From positions 1 through 64,000 of the forward strand of contig NZ_SNTY01000088.1 in NCBI RefSeq assembly GCF_004377485.1: a stretch of 64,000 nucleotides of DNA. The letters are read 5' to 3'. Both the position numbers and the translations under genes were made by a program. This DNA is from Alkanindiges illinoisensis. GTDB lineage: Bacteria; Pseudomonadota; Gammaproteobacteria; Pseudomonadales; Moraxellaceae. The notes under the pieces were generated by a model. It searched no databases. It was not told the origin of the DNA and saw only the letters and a list, made by a program, of their open reading frames with translations. Below are positions 34,618-42,507 of the stretch, piece after piece (the first letter of the stretch is position 1; each line of letters starts with the position of its first letter).

Positions 34618-36624
34618 TTATTCCCCACGGGCAAACAGCTTATCAAGCTGGGTTAAAGGAAATGCACGCCAGGTTGGTCGTCCATGATTACACTGACTGG
34701 CAAATTCAGTTTGTTCCATTTGTCGCAACAGGGCATTCATCTCGGCAAGGCTAAGCTGGCGATGGGCACGAACAGCACCGTGACATGCCATACCTGCCAG
34801 AATTTTATCGCGGGCGGCGGTTAAGTCAGCTTGCTGATTGGCCTGCAAATCCGCCAATAGCTGACTAAGTAGTTTTGAAAAATTGGCACGCGCCAACAGT
34901 GCAGGAACCGCACGCACGATTGCGCTGGTTTCACCATAAAGATCAACTTCCAGCCCCAGCTGATGCAAAGTCGGTTGTAACTCCTCAATCCGGCTGGCTT
35001 GCAGGTGACTTAACTCAACAACTTGTGGCACCAACAAATGCTGGGTTTGCCAATTCTGGGCGTTATCCCATGCTTTTTTAAGCTGTTCCAGTAAAATCCG
35101 TTCATGTGCTGCATGCATGTCCACAATAATCAGGCCATCCGTATTTTGCGCCAGAATATAAATGCCATGCAGTTGAGCAATCGCAAGCCCGAGTGGATAT
35201 TCATCAATCCCGGTTTTTTCAGGTCTCACCAATGACTGATCCAGCTCCTGCCGTGCTGGCAACAGATAACTAGCCAGCGCGGCCTTTACGCCAGAGACAT
35301 CAGGCACCGACCTACCAAAACCTGAATAAGCTGACTGTTCAGACTTTTGATTTAGATTAGCTCCTGTAGCCATCAAATTATCTGCTACAGAAGGCTGATG
35401 CTGAGTCACTGAATTCTGCTGTAGCGCTGAGTGATCTAATAATAAATTATGCAATGGCAAAGGATTTTGCTGCATTGACTGATAAAGTGGTTGCTCTGCT
35501 GATTGAGGTGCTTGTGCCATTGTCTTACGTTGTAAGGGATGCATGGCATCAGCCAGTTCTGCAGGTGCGGTTTTAAACTGGGCAAGTGTTTGCCGGGCAT
35601 GATGACGTACGAATTCATGGACTTCACGCTGGGCCAGAAAGCGCACCTCATGCTTGGTAGGATGCACATTCACATCCACCTGATCCGGCTCAATTTCCAG
35701 AAACAGCAAATAGGCCGGATGCTGGTGGCCATGCAAGATTCCTTCATAGGCCATACGCAAGGCATGGCTCACTGTTTTATCTTTGACCATACGGCCATTG
35801 ATAAACAGATATTGCAGGTCTGCCTGCCCCCGTGCTTCGCTGGGGTGCCCAAGCCAGCCAGACAGTTGCATATAAATACTAGAGCAATCCAGCCAGTGTG
35901 AGGTTTCAGTAAAACGGGCACCCAGAATACGCCGTACCCGCTGGGCACGCAGTTCACCACTGTCTGCAATCGGCAAATCCAGCCTGATCTGGCCATTATG
36001 AACTAGTGAAAATGCCACATCAAAATGACTTAAGGCGACCCGTCGCACCACTTCTTCAATATGACCAAACTCGGTACTGACTGATTTTAAAAACTTGCGT
36101 CGTGCCGGTACGTTAAAAAACAGGTCGCGCACTTGAATCCGTGTGCCACGCTGATGAGCCACGGCAGTAATAGGCTGACTATTTTCTGTTGGATTATAGG
36201 CGCTGCCATTGATGGTGACTTCATGGCCAATGCCTTCATCCGACTGGCTACTGCTTAAAGTCAGGCGTGATACAGCAGCAATCGATGCTAGCGCCTCCCC
36301 CCGAAAACCCAGCGTGGCAATTGCGGATAAATCCTCAGCACTGCTAATCTTACTGGTGGCATGACGCAACACCGCCAATGGTAAATCATCACTATGAATG
36401 CCATTGCCATTGTCTATTATTTCAATTAGGGTACTGCCGCCCTGCTCAATATAAATTTCAATACGTGATGCCCCAGCGTCCAGTGCATTTTCAATCAGCT
36501 CCTTTACCACCGAAGCTGGGCGTTCAATCACCTCACCAGCAGCAATCTGGTTGGCCAGTGCCGGGCTTAGGGGCTGGATACGGCGAATTTTCGCCACAAT
36601 GCCATAATCAGGCAAACTGCTCAT
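34618..36624 (-). CDS. mutL: DNA mismatch repair protein MutL
   Basis: Links MutS mismatch recognition to strand incision. The 668 residues have the GHKL ATPase motifs ('[14 protein letters not shown]', '[11 protein letters not shown]', '[15 protein letters not shown]', '[17 protein letters not shown]'), a Gln/Ser-rich linker (about 330-440) and a C-terminal dimerisation domain. Around residue 502 the segment '[15 protein letters not shown]' fits the endonuclease motif D-x-H-A-x2-E-x4-E, with Met for the usual Gln. This suggests a nicking MutL, as in bacteria lacking MutH. Its start overlaps tsaE by 17 bases. Confidence 0.95.
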   Translation of the reverse strand: MSSLPDYGIVAKIRRIQPLSPALANQIAAGEVIERPASVVKELIENALDAGASRIEIYIEQGGSTLIEIIDNGNGIHSDDLPLAVLRHATSKISSAEDLSAIATLGFRGEALASIAAVSRLTLSSSQSDEGIGHEVTINGSAYNPTENSQPITAVAHQRGTRIQVRDLFFNVPARRKFLKSVSTEFGHIEEVVRRVALSHFDVAFSLVHNGQIRLDLPIADSGELRAQRVRRILGARFTETSHWLDCSSIYMQLSGWLGHPSEARGQADLQYLFINGRMVKDKTVSHALRMAYEGILHGHQHPAYLLFLEIEPDQVDVNVHPTKHEVRFLAQREVHEFVRHHARQTLAQFKTAPAELADAMHPLQRKTMAQAPQSAEQPLYQSMQQNPLPLHNLLLDHSALQQNSVTQHQPSVADNLMATGANLNQKSEQSAYSGFGRSVPDVSGVKAALASYLLPARQELDQSLVRPEKTGIDEYPLGLAIAQLHGIYILAQNTDGLIIVDMHAAHERILLEQLKKAWDNAQNWQTQHLLVPQVVELSHLQASRIEELQPTLHQLGLEVDLYGETSAIVRAVPALLARANFSKLLSQLLADLQANQQADLTAARDKILAGMACHGAVRAHRQLSLAEMNALLRQMEQTEFASQCNHGRPTWRAFPLTQLDKLFARGE

Positions 36625-37105
36625 GCAAACTGTCCTCTAATGCTGTCCATGTCTGGCTTTTTGCAGCAGTGCTTAGCACAATATGCCGGGTAAGCTGGTT
36701 AACATCCAGGGTTAATTCAATCTGGTAATCTGCCGTCGGAACCACGGGCTGGCCTTTTTGCGGCCATTCAATTAACAACAAGGGTTTAAGGCTTGCCTGA
36801 TCAGCATCTAAATAATCACGAATGCCCATTAATTCCAGTTCATAGGCATCCTGCAAACGATACAGGTCAAAATGATAAATAGGCTGGCCTGCAATGATAT
36901 AAGGCTCAACCAGCGTATAAGTGGGACTTTTTACATTACCTGGATGTCCCAAGGCCTGTAGCCACGAGCGTGTTAGCGTTGTCTTGCCAGCGCCCAGATC
37001 ACCTACCAGATAAACCACACCATGCGAAATATGCTGTGCCAGAACACCTGCCAGTTTTTGTGTGGCAGCCTCATCAGGCAATACAAGTGAAATGGTTTGC
37101 AGCAT
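36608..37105 (-). CDS. tsaE: tRNA threonylcarbamoyladenosine biosynthesis ATPase TsaE
   Basis: The ATPase of the TsaBDE complex that puts the t6A modification on A37 of ANN-decoding tRNAs. About 165 residues contain the P-loop 'VGDLGAGKTTLTRSWLQAL', the conserved 'SPTYTLVEPY', 'HFDLYRL' and 'LLIEWPQKG'. The ATG at 37105 is preferred over a TTG at 37123. trmO, which further methylates t6A, is present elsewhere in the window (49701). Confidence 0.94.
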   Translation of the reverse strand: MLQTISLVLPDEAATQKLAGVLAQHISHGVVYLVGDLGAGKTTLTRSWLQALGHPGNVKSPTYTLVEPYIIAGQPIYHFDLYRLQDAYELELMGIRDYLDADQASLKPLLLIEWPQKGQPVVPTADYQIELTLDVNQLTRHIVLSTAAKSQTWTALEDSLHEQFA

Positions 37106-37221
37106 GGCAGTTGTCTTTCCCAACCAGAATTAAACCTGACTATAATAACACTGAAGCTGAAATTTTTAGGCCATAATCTGTTTTTGGCTATAATCCATTT
37201 TTAAGTGTTTTGGTTGTACTG

Positions 37222-37545
37222 ATGAACGCATGGTTGTGGCTGGTGATTGCCGGATTGTTTGAAATTCAATGGGCTGTCACCCTTAAATACACTGAAGGAT
37301 TTACCCGACTCTGGCCTTCAGTATTTTGTATTGCGGGCATGATTATTTCGGTATATGGCCTGTCGATAGCCCAAAAAACCCTGCCGCTGGGTACCAGCTA
37401 TGCGGTGTGGGTTGGTATTGGCATTTTGGGCGCGGCAATTTGTGGCATGTTTTTATTTAATGAACCTAAAACCCTAATCCGGGTAGGTTGTATCTTGCTA
37501 ATTTTAACCGGAATTATTGGTTTAAAAGTGACATCACCATCCTAA
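37222..37545 (+). CDS. SMR-family transporter, probable guanidinium exporter Gdx/SugE
   Basis: A 107-residue four-helix small multidrug-resistance protein. The start 'MNAWLWLVIAGLFEIQWAVT' carries the essential membrane Glu in helix 1; the SugE/Gdx-type features are 'GLSIAQKTLPLGTSYAVWVG' and 'NEPKTLIRVGCILLILTGI'. Gdx members export guanidinium by proton exchange, while EmrE members carry bulky cations; the 'LPLGTSYAVW' loop favours Gdx. The ATG at 37222 is preferred to a TTG at 37210. No guanidine riboswitch was recognised in the roughly 100 bases upstream, where a TATAAT box is present. It is divergent from tsaE. Confidence 0.85.
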   Translation: MNAWLWLVIAGLFEIQWAVTLKYTEGFTRLWPSVFCIAGMIISVYGLSIAQKTLPLGTSYAVWVGIGILGAAICGMFLFNEPKTLIRVGCILLILTGIIGLKVTSPS

Positions 37546-37632
37546 AAACTGAATAGTTTCTCTGTTGCATCTTTATCATTTAATATTAAACGTCACTGGA
37601 AATTCTGCTGAGCTGGACTGGCAATTATTTAC

Positions 37633-38571
37633 ATGCATATTCCTTTTAAACCTCCCATGATTGATGGCGTCAGCCCCAGTTGTGTATTTTTACCTTCATT
37701 AAAAAATTTGCACAATACGAATGGCGGTCAAAATTATACTACTATTGTGGAATTTTTGATTCAGCAGTTTCCACAAATTTCCAAACAGATATGGCTGGAT
37801 CGAATTGAAGCCCAAAAGATTTATCAGGAATCTGGCAATTTGGTTCAGCTTGATAGTCCTTATGTACCCAACAGTAAAATCTACTATTATCGTGAATTAC
37901 CCTACGAAGAACCGATTCCGTTTGAGGAACAGATTCTTTTTCAGAATGACCACTTGCTCGTGGTGGATAAGCCGCATTTCTTGCCAGTAACCCCAACAGG
38001 CCGGTTTGTAAAACAAAGTTTGCTGGTTCGGTTAAAGCAGCGCCTCAACTGTGAGGACATTACGCCAATTCATCGTCTGGATCGGGAAACAGCGGGTGTG
38101 ATGCTGTTTTCATTACAGCCACAAACGCGGCATCTTTATCAGACCTTGTTTCAGGACCGCAAAGTCAGCAAACAATATCAGGCGATTGCACCTTATCGTG
38201 AAGATCTACTGTTTCCGCTTGATTACCAAAGCCACATGGTAAAAGGTCAGCCTTTTTTTACCATGCAGGAAATTGAAGGCCCAGCCAACAGTTTTACCCG
38301 AATTGAATTACTCGAAACCAGACAAGTTTTATCGCAACATCTGGCACGCTATCAGCTGTATCCCCTAAGTGGCAAGCAACACCAGTTACGTGTACATATG
38401 GCTGCACTAGGTATTCCTATTTTAAATGATCCCTTTTATCCTGCGGTACAATTAAAAGCAGATAATGACTACAGTGCGCCGCTGCAACTATTGGCACAGC
38501 GCATTGCTTTTGTTGATCCCTTGACGCGGCAAGCTGTAGACTATAGTTCATTGCAAACGCTGATTCTTTAG
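37633..38571 (+). CDS. RluA family RNA pseudouridine synthase
   Basis: Converts uridine to pseudouridine in rRNA or tRNA. The 312 residues have the active-site motif 'PIHRLDRETAGVMLF' with the catalytic Asp, 'LVVDKPHFLPVTPTG', 'KVSKQYQAI' and the C-terminal 'PLSGKQHQLRVHMAALGIPI'. The N-terminal region 'TIVEFLIQQFPQISKQIWLD' may be an S4-like RNA-binding start. Its RNA target cannot be told from sequence. It stands alone after the SMR gene. Confidence 0.9.
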   Translation: MHIPFKPPMIDGVSPSCVFLPSLKNLHNTNGGQNYTTIVEFLIQQFPQISKQIWLDRIEAQKIYQESGNLVQLDSPYVPNSKIYYYRELPYEEPIPFEEQILFQNDHLLVVDKPHFLPVTPTGRFVKQSLLVRLKQRLNCEDITPIHRLDRETAGVMLFSLQPQTRHLYQTLFQDRKVSKQYQAIAPYREDLLFPLDYQSHMVKGQPFFTMQEIEGPANSFTRIELLETRQVLSQHLARYQLYPLSGKQHQLRVHMAALGIPILNDPFYPAVQLKADNDYSAPLQLLAQRIAFVDPLTRQAVDYSSLQTLIL

Positions 38572-38691
38572 CCTTATTCGTAATGACGTTGCAATGATAA
38601 TTATGCTTTAATGCGTGCCTAATAAACTCGTTTTTGTTCATTACTACTCATAAGCAATGATTAATAAGTAATTATTGGAAAGAGGTTACTC

Positions 38692-39018
38692 ATGCGTCGC
38701 ACGGAAGTTTATCAGGTTCGACTGGATGTCCATGAAAAAAAACAGGCCTTTGCCGTGTTTAAACAATTGGGTATTAGTCCTGCACAGGCTATTCGCTTAT
38801 TTTTCCGTCAGGTGGTTGTTACCAGATCCATTCCGTTTGCCATTGAACAAGGCAACCATGAGCCACTAGAGACACCCAAAAAAGCCAGTCGAAAAACCGT
38901 TGCAGCGAGTGAGCTGAGTCATTTATCAGATCAGGATGTTTTTGACCAGCTCAATGAACTATTACAGGATAACGGTAGTTTGCAACATACGGACAAAAGC
39001 TCAAATAGTGATCAATAA
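38692..39018 (+). CDS. RelB/DinJ-type antitoxin, apparently without toxin
   Basis: The 108-residue protein starts with a ribbon-helix-helix domain typical of RelB/DinJ antitoxins: 'TEVYQVRLDVHEKKQAFAVF' then 'KQLGISPAQAIRLFFRQVVV' and 'SIPFAI'. The C-terminal half is polar and probably disordered ('DQDVFDQLNELLQD'). A clear ribosome site (GGAAAGAGG) precedes the ATG. No RelE/YafQ-like toxin gene follows in the 160 bases before the next, opposite gene. It may be an orphan DNA-binding regulator or the remnant of a toxin-antitoxin pair. Confidence 0.78.
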   Translation: MRRTEVYQVRLDVHEKKQAFAVFKQLGISPAQAIRLFFRQVVVTRSIPFAIEQGNHEPLETPKKASRKTVAASELSHLSDQDVFDQLNELLQDNGSLQHTDKSSNSDQ

Positions 39019-39179
39019 AAGATCATGATCTAGGGATTTAGTTTTAAATATTTATAATAGATTTTTTTGTATTAGGTCTATTCGTTGGGTCTTAAAAGCA
39101 GCAATTGCATCAGATTTAATACCGATAATTGCTGCCCTGCTTGATAAACTAAAATGTTTATTGGAATGATTTTAAGCAG

Positions 39180-39428
39180 TTATTGATCTGTTGATTCAGC
39201 CGCTTTAACCCGGATTCCATAGCCATGAACCCGCAGGGTATTCAGTGCCTTAATGGCTTTAACTGCATCACGCCCATTTTCCATTTCCACGAAACCAAAT
39301 CCCTTGGATTTTCCAGTAGCCGCATCCAGCACTAACGTGCAGCTTTTAATCTTGCCAAATGGTTTAAATAACGCTTCCAGCTCAGCTTCAGTGACACTAC
39401 GCGCCAGATTGCGGATTAATACTTTCAT
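39180..39428 (-). CDS. RRM-domain RNA-binding protein
   Basis: An 82-residue single RNA-recognition motif. RNP2 is 'MKVLIRNLARS' and RNP1 'GKSKGFGFVEM', with the aromatic residues that stack on RNA; the end 'TLRVHGYGIRVKAAES' completes the fold. Similar stand-alone RRM proteins occur in several bacterial groups, including cyanobacteria and gammaproteobacteria, and some are cold-induced. The ATG at 39428 is preferred over a TTG at 39440. Targets are unknown. Confidence 0.87.
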   Translation of the reverse strand: MKVLIRNLARSVTEAELEALFKPFGKIKSCTLVLDAATGKSKGFGFVEMENGRDAVKAIKALNTLRVHGYGIRVKAAESTDQ

Positions 39429-39440
39429 TTTATTGATCAA

Positions 39441-39816
39441 CTTTTTAAAAAATAACAGACAGGCAAATGCAGGTGTATGTCAACACATTGCCAAGCTACT
39501 ATTAGATCATAAAACCCGTCAGTCCCCTAAACTATTTTTATCCAGACAGAAGGTGGCTTTCTACTTTTATTAATACCCGTTTTAGCAAAATAAAAAGCTA
39601 TATATCGTATCCCAACCTAATCATCTACTTTGCAAAGCTAATAATTTGCCAAAACTGGCAAGCGCATAGCGGTTAGGTTAGTCTCTAAAATTGCTAGCCT
39701 AAGCCAAGTTAGATTGGCAGCATATCCCTCCCTATTCCATAACCCAACTCATTAGCTTAGCTTTCATATCTTTGTTTGAATGGACAAGGTAGATTATAAA
39801 AATCTCAAATATAAAA
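39441..39816. other. Non-coding stretch between the RRM gene and rsuA
   Basis: No gene is supported in these 376 bases. They contain a perfect short hairpin (TTGCCA-AAAC-TGGCAA, about 39655-39670) and an imperfect inverted repeat TTAGGTTAG/CTAGCCTAA (about 39673-39701). The upstream region of the RRM gene (its promoter side) lies at the left end; a long cold-shock-type leader cannot be excluded. Confidence 0.4.
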
Positions 39817-40524
39817 TCATACAAGCTGCCTTGCCTGATTAACCTGCTCATCACTTAAATAAATCCACTGACCTTCCGTTAAATCATCCGGCAATTTAAA
39901 CTGGCCAATTTGGTCACGGTGCAAAGCATCGACATGATTGCCCACTGCTGCAATCATCCGTTTCACCTGATGATACAAACCCTGATGAATGGTTAATACA
40001 AGCTGATTTTCACCTAATTGCATGCAGTCATCCGCTGCATAAATGCCTTGCTCATTGCGTAGCGCCACACCCTGCTTCAATTGCGTAATTTGCTCGTCAA
40101 TAATTGGCCGATTGGTTGTAACGATATAACGCTTTGCTACATGTTTTTTGGGATGAGTGAGACCCTGCAAAAATGTACCGTCATCGGTCAATAGCAGCAG
40201 TCCGGTGGTATCCTGATCCAGACGTCCAACACACTGTATGCCACGCTCTATCAGTTGCGCTGGTAGCAAGCTAAAGACACTAGAATGATGCTGCGGCTGA
40301 TGTGAACATTCAAAACCAATCGGCTTGTGGAGCGCTATATAAACCTTTTCGCGGTACTGCCAGCTTTTGCCAGCAACTATAAATTCAAGCTTATTCACCT
40401 CTATATCGGCTTTGGGATTGCTATAGACTTCGCCGTAAATAGCGATGTTGCCGTTTTCAATCAGTTGGCGACATTGCTTACGGCTACCAAAGCCTTGCGA
40501 TTGCAGGATTTTTTCAAGTTGCAT
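39817..40524 (-). CDS. rsuA: 16S rRNA pseudouridine(516) synthase (RsuA family)
   Basis: The N-terminal S4 RNA-binding domain ('MQLEKILQSQGFGSRKQCRQ', then 'IENGNIAIYG') is followed by the RsuA catalytic domain with 'IALHKPIGFECSHQPQHH', the active-site Asp in 'CVGRLDQDTTGLLLLTDDG' and 'LTIHQGLYHQVKRMIAAVGN'. About 235 residues fit RsuA, which modifies U516 of 16S rRNA; RluE/RluF-type relatives are possible alternatives. The ATG at 40524 gives the usual S4 start. Confidence 0.87.
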   Translation of the reverse strand: MQLEKILQSQGFGSRKQCRQLIENGNIAIYGEVYSNPKADIEVNKLEFIVAGKSWQYREKVYIALHKPIGFECSHQPQHHSSVFSLLPAQLIERGIQCVGRLDQDTTGLLLLTDDGTFLQGLTHPKKHVAKRYIVTTNRPIIDEQITQLKQGVALRNEQGIYAADDCMQLGENQLVLTIHQGLYHQVKRMIAAVGNHVDALHRDQIGQFKLPDDLTEGQWIYLSDEQVNQARQLV

Positions 40525-40570
40525 ATTAAGTTTTAAGTAAAAAATTCCAAAAAATCTTAGCACATTCTGA

Positions 40571-40606
40571 CCAACTTGACCAACTTGACCAACTTGACCA
40601 ACTTGA
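40571..40606. repeat. Four perfect tandem 9-bp repeats (CCAACTTGA) upstream of the toxin-antitoxin pair
   Basis: CCAACTTGA is repeated four times without change at 40571-40606, directly followed by CTAGAATCAAGTT. Each unit boundary makes a TTGACC (last one TTGACT), the shape of a -35 box, every nine bases, and GTTATA lies 17 bases after the third one. The array lies between the rsuA start and the antitoxin gene, so it may belong to either promoter. Confidence 0.85.
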
Positions 40607-40650
40607 CTAGAATCAAGTTATACCCAGTGCGTTTTTAAGAGGAAATTGAT

Positions 40651-40899
40651 GTGATTATTAACATTGCCGAAGCCAAAGCCCATCTTTCCGATTTAATCCA
40701 GCGTGCCTGTCAGGGTGAAGAAATTATTATCGCCAAAAATAATCAGCCCTTAGTCCAATTGGTTGCACATCAGCCCAAAAGTCAGATTAAATTTGGTCTA
40801 TTGGAAAATGATACGGCAACACAGGATCTGCTCAACATTATGGATATTGATGTGGCAGACGATTTTTATAATAACGACATTTTCCCTGAAACCAAATGA
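40651..40899 (+). CDS. Type II antitoxin, Phd/YefM family
   Basis: An 82-residue antitoxin. 'INIAEAKAHLSDLIQRACQG' followed by 'EEIIIAKNNQPLVQLVAH' is the Phd/YefM DNA-binding fold that also represses its own operon. The acidic C-terminal part ('NIMDIDVADDFYNNDIF') likely wraps the toxin. The start is a GTG at 40651 with AGAGG ahead of it. Its stop overlaps the toxin start as ATGA. Confidence 0.9.
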   Translation: MIINIAEAKAHLSDLIQRACQGEEIIIAKNNQPLVQLVAHQPKSQIKFGLLENDTATQDLLNIMDIDVADDFYNNDIFPETK

Positions 40900-41267
40900 A
40901 TATTCTCATTGATACGCATATTTTCCTGTGGCTACTTAAATCACCGAAGCAGCTTTCAAAACAACAAGTAGAGACATTTAAAAATCCACAACATCAGTTT
41001 TATTTAAGCAGTATTAGCATTGCTGAAATCATGATTAAACTTTCTATTGGCAAACTGGCTGTGGACTTTGATCCGATTCAGGCCGCTGAAATGAGTGGCC
41101 TTAAATTCCTGCATTATCAGTCTATTGATGCCGTTGCGCTTGGTAATTTACCGTTTCATCATAAAGACCCGTTTGACCGCATGCTGATTGCACAGGCCAA
41201 AACCCAGAATATGCAAATCATGAGCAGTGACACGGTTTTTGGATTATATGGGAAGGTGATTAACTAA
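40896..41267 (+). CDS. Type II toxin, PIN domain (VapC-like)
   Basis: A 123-residue PIN-domain nuclease. The acidic metal site is complete: Asp6 in 'LIDTHIFLWLL', Glu44 in 'SIAEIMIKLSIGKL', Asp91/Asp94 in 'KDPFDRMLIAQA' and Asp112 in 'SSDTVF'. Such toxins cut RNA, frequently tRNA, when the antitoxin is degraded. It is translationally coupled to the Phd-type antitoxin before it. The 3' end overlaps the convergent gene at 41264 by four bases. Confidence 0.92.
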   Translation: MNILIDTHIFLWLLKSPKQLSKQQVETFKNPQHQFYLSSISIAEIMIKLSIGKLAVDFDPIQAAEMSGLKFLHYQSIDAVALGNLPFHHKDPFDRMLIAQAKTQNMQIMSSDTVFGLYGKVIN

Positions 41268-41638
41268 TTGTCAAATAAACGGCTTAGTTCATCCTGATTG
41301 GTATTGTAGTGTGGATCTTTTTTCCAGACAGAAAGTTTAGAATTAAAATCAAAAAACTCAGCGATTTTTTGTTTTACATTTGGTTCAAATAAGGTTTTAT
41401 CCATATAGATAATGTGTTTATTTTGCTTGGTTGAATATAAAAGACGTCCTCTTGGAATTTGCTCATACTCCATACTTTTAAGCTCAGGTAACTGTATTTT
41501 TATTTCAAGCGTTTCCCAAACATTGACATGGTCAAAATTGCTATCGATTAATCCATTATAGCCTTTGAAACCTTGAGATATGTCCTCAGCAATACCAAGA
41601 ATAGTATTTGTATAAAACCAGAAGACGCCTATTTTCAT
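41264..41638 (-). CDS. Hypothetical protein, second gene of an AT-rich two-gene module
   Basis: The 124-residue protein is not one I can name. It begins 'MKIGVFWFYTNTILGIAEDI', has 'NFDHVNVWE' in the middle and 'EQIPRGRLLYSTKQNKHIIY' in the second half. The phrase 'P-R-G-R-hydrophobic-hydrophobic-Y' occurs in several small uncharacterised bacterial proteins. No signal peptide or membrane helix. The ATG lies just after the stop of the 41640-42353 gene, so the two are coupled. The strong AT bias compared with neighbours suggests acquisition by transfer. Confidence 0.65.
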   Translation of the reverse strand: MKIGVFWFYTNTILGIAEDISQGFKGYNGLIDSNFDHVNVWETLEIKIQLPELKSMEYEQIPRGRLLYSTKQNKHIIYMDKTLFEPNVKQKIAEFFDFNSKLSVWKKDPHYNTNQDELSRLFDN

Positions 41639-41639
41639 A

Positions 41640-42353
41640 TTAATGATCTTTAATTATTTCGTTCAATGCATCCAAAGCTCTTTTTTTATAATTATTATTA
41701 AAACTACCAAAATAACTTGGATGATATAGCCTTAATCCTTTAATTCCTAAACATTCTATAACAGCCATTTCACGAATTGAATCAATGTCATTTGCTTTCT
41801 TAAACTCAATATTAGGAAAATGAAATTTGATGTCATGATCACGATTTGGACCAGTCATGAATATACATAAGTCTGGCTTTATAATTTCGATCTCCTTAGC
41901 AACCACAGAAAAATACTTTCTTTCTAAATCTCTCGTTATAGGATCAACACCAGTTTCCTGATCAGGTTGGCCAATTTTTGAAATATTGTTCCACATATAG
42001 ATAATATCTAAGTCTTTTGTTTTTTCCATTTTTAAAATATTTTTCTGAAAAACACGAAATTTCTTCCAAAATGAACTCTTAGAATAGCCATCATAAAAAT
42101 TTTTCTGCCAAAAAAAGCGATCATACCGATCCATTCCCTCAATAATGGAATCCGTAAATCCTGAACTATCGTACCATCCTTTAGTTTCTTGACCAAAAAT
42201 CATTACCTTATAATCAGCTCTTGCATATGCATCTTCATCAATATTAATTAATAAAGGATTCGTATAAAGTTTTTTATCAATTTTACTCAACTCCACAAGT
42301 ATTTGTTCCCAATATTTATCGTATAAATTAAATAGTTGCTTATTTATACTCAT
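41640..42353 (-). CDS. Uncharacterised protein resembling the uracil-DNA glycosylase fold
   Basis: A 237-residue protein. Two segments recall the uracil-DNA glycosylase superfamily: 'KVMIFGQETKGWY' (about residues 49-61), in place of motif 'GQDPY', and 'LRLYHPSYFGS' near residue 211, in place of 'HPSP'. A strand 'IIKPDLCIFMTGPN' lies between. If the likeness is real, Glu replaces the catalytic Asp, so activity may differ or be absent. The ATG at 42353 has a strong AAGGTGAG ribosome site. It is coupled to the 41264-41638 gene. Composition is clearly more AT-rich than the flanking core genes. The fold call is inference. Confidence 0.55.
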   Translation of the reverse strand: MSINKQLFNLYDKYWEQILVELSKIDKKLYTNPLLINIDEDAYARADYKVMIFGQETKGWYDSSGFTDSIIEGMDRYDRFFWQKNFYDGYSKSSFWKKFRVFQKNILKMEKTKDLDIIYMWNNISKIGQPDQETGVDPITRDLERKYFSVVAKEIEIIKPDLCIFMTGPNRDHDIKFHFPNIEFKKANDIDSIREMAVIECLGIKGLRLYHPSYFGSFNNNYKKRALDALNEIIKDH

Positions 42354-42451
42354 ATTATTTCTCACCTTATCAAACAAATTTTAGAAATTGTAGCCATTTT
42401 CCCAAACAGATATTCTTTTAATTTTAATTCATGCGACATGAGGTGACGCAT

Positions 42452-42483
42452 AAAAAACCCCACTCATTTGAGCAGGGTTTTTT
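42452..42483 (-). terminator. Rho-independent terminator after acnB
   Basis: AAAAAACCC and GGGTTTTTT arms surround an inner CTCATTTGAG stem, with a T-run on the minus strand side. It lies 25 bases beyond the acnB stop. Confidence 0.85.
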
Positions 42484-42507
42484 AATTAAATCAAGCTTCT
42501 AAGTTGA

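Noticed and set aside
37124-37221. Guanidine riboswitch before the SMR exporter gene
   Set aside because: No ACGR-loop hairpin pair or other conserved guanidine-aptamer element is visible in this short leader.
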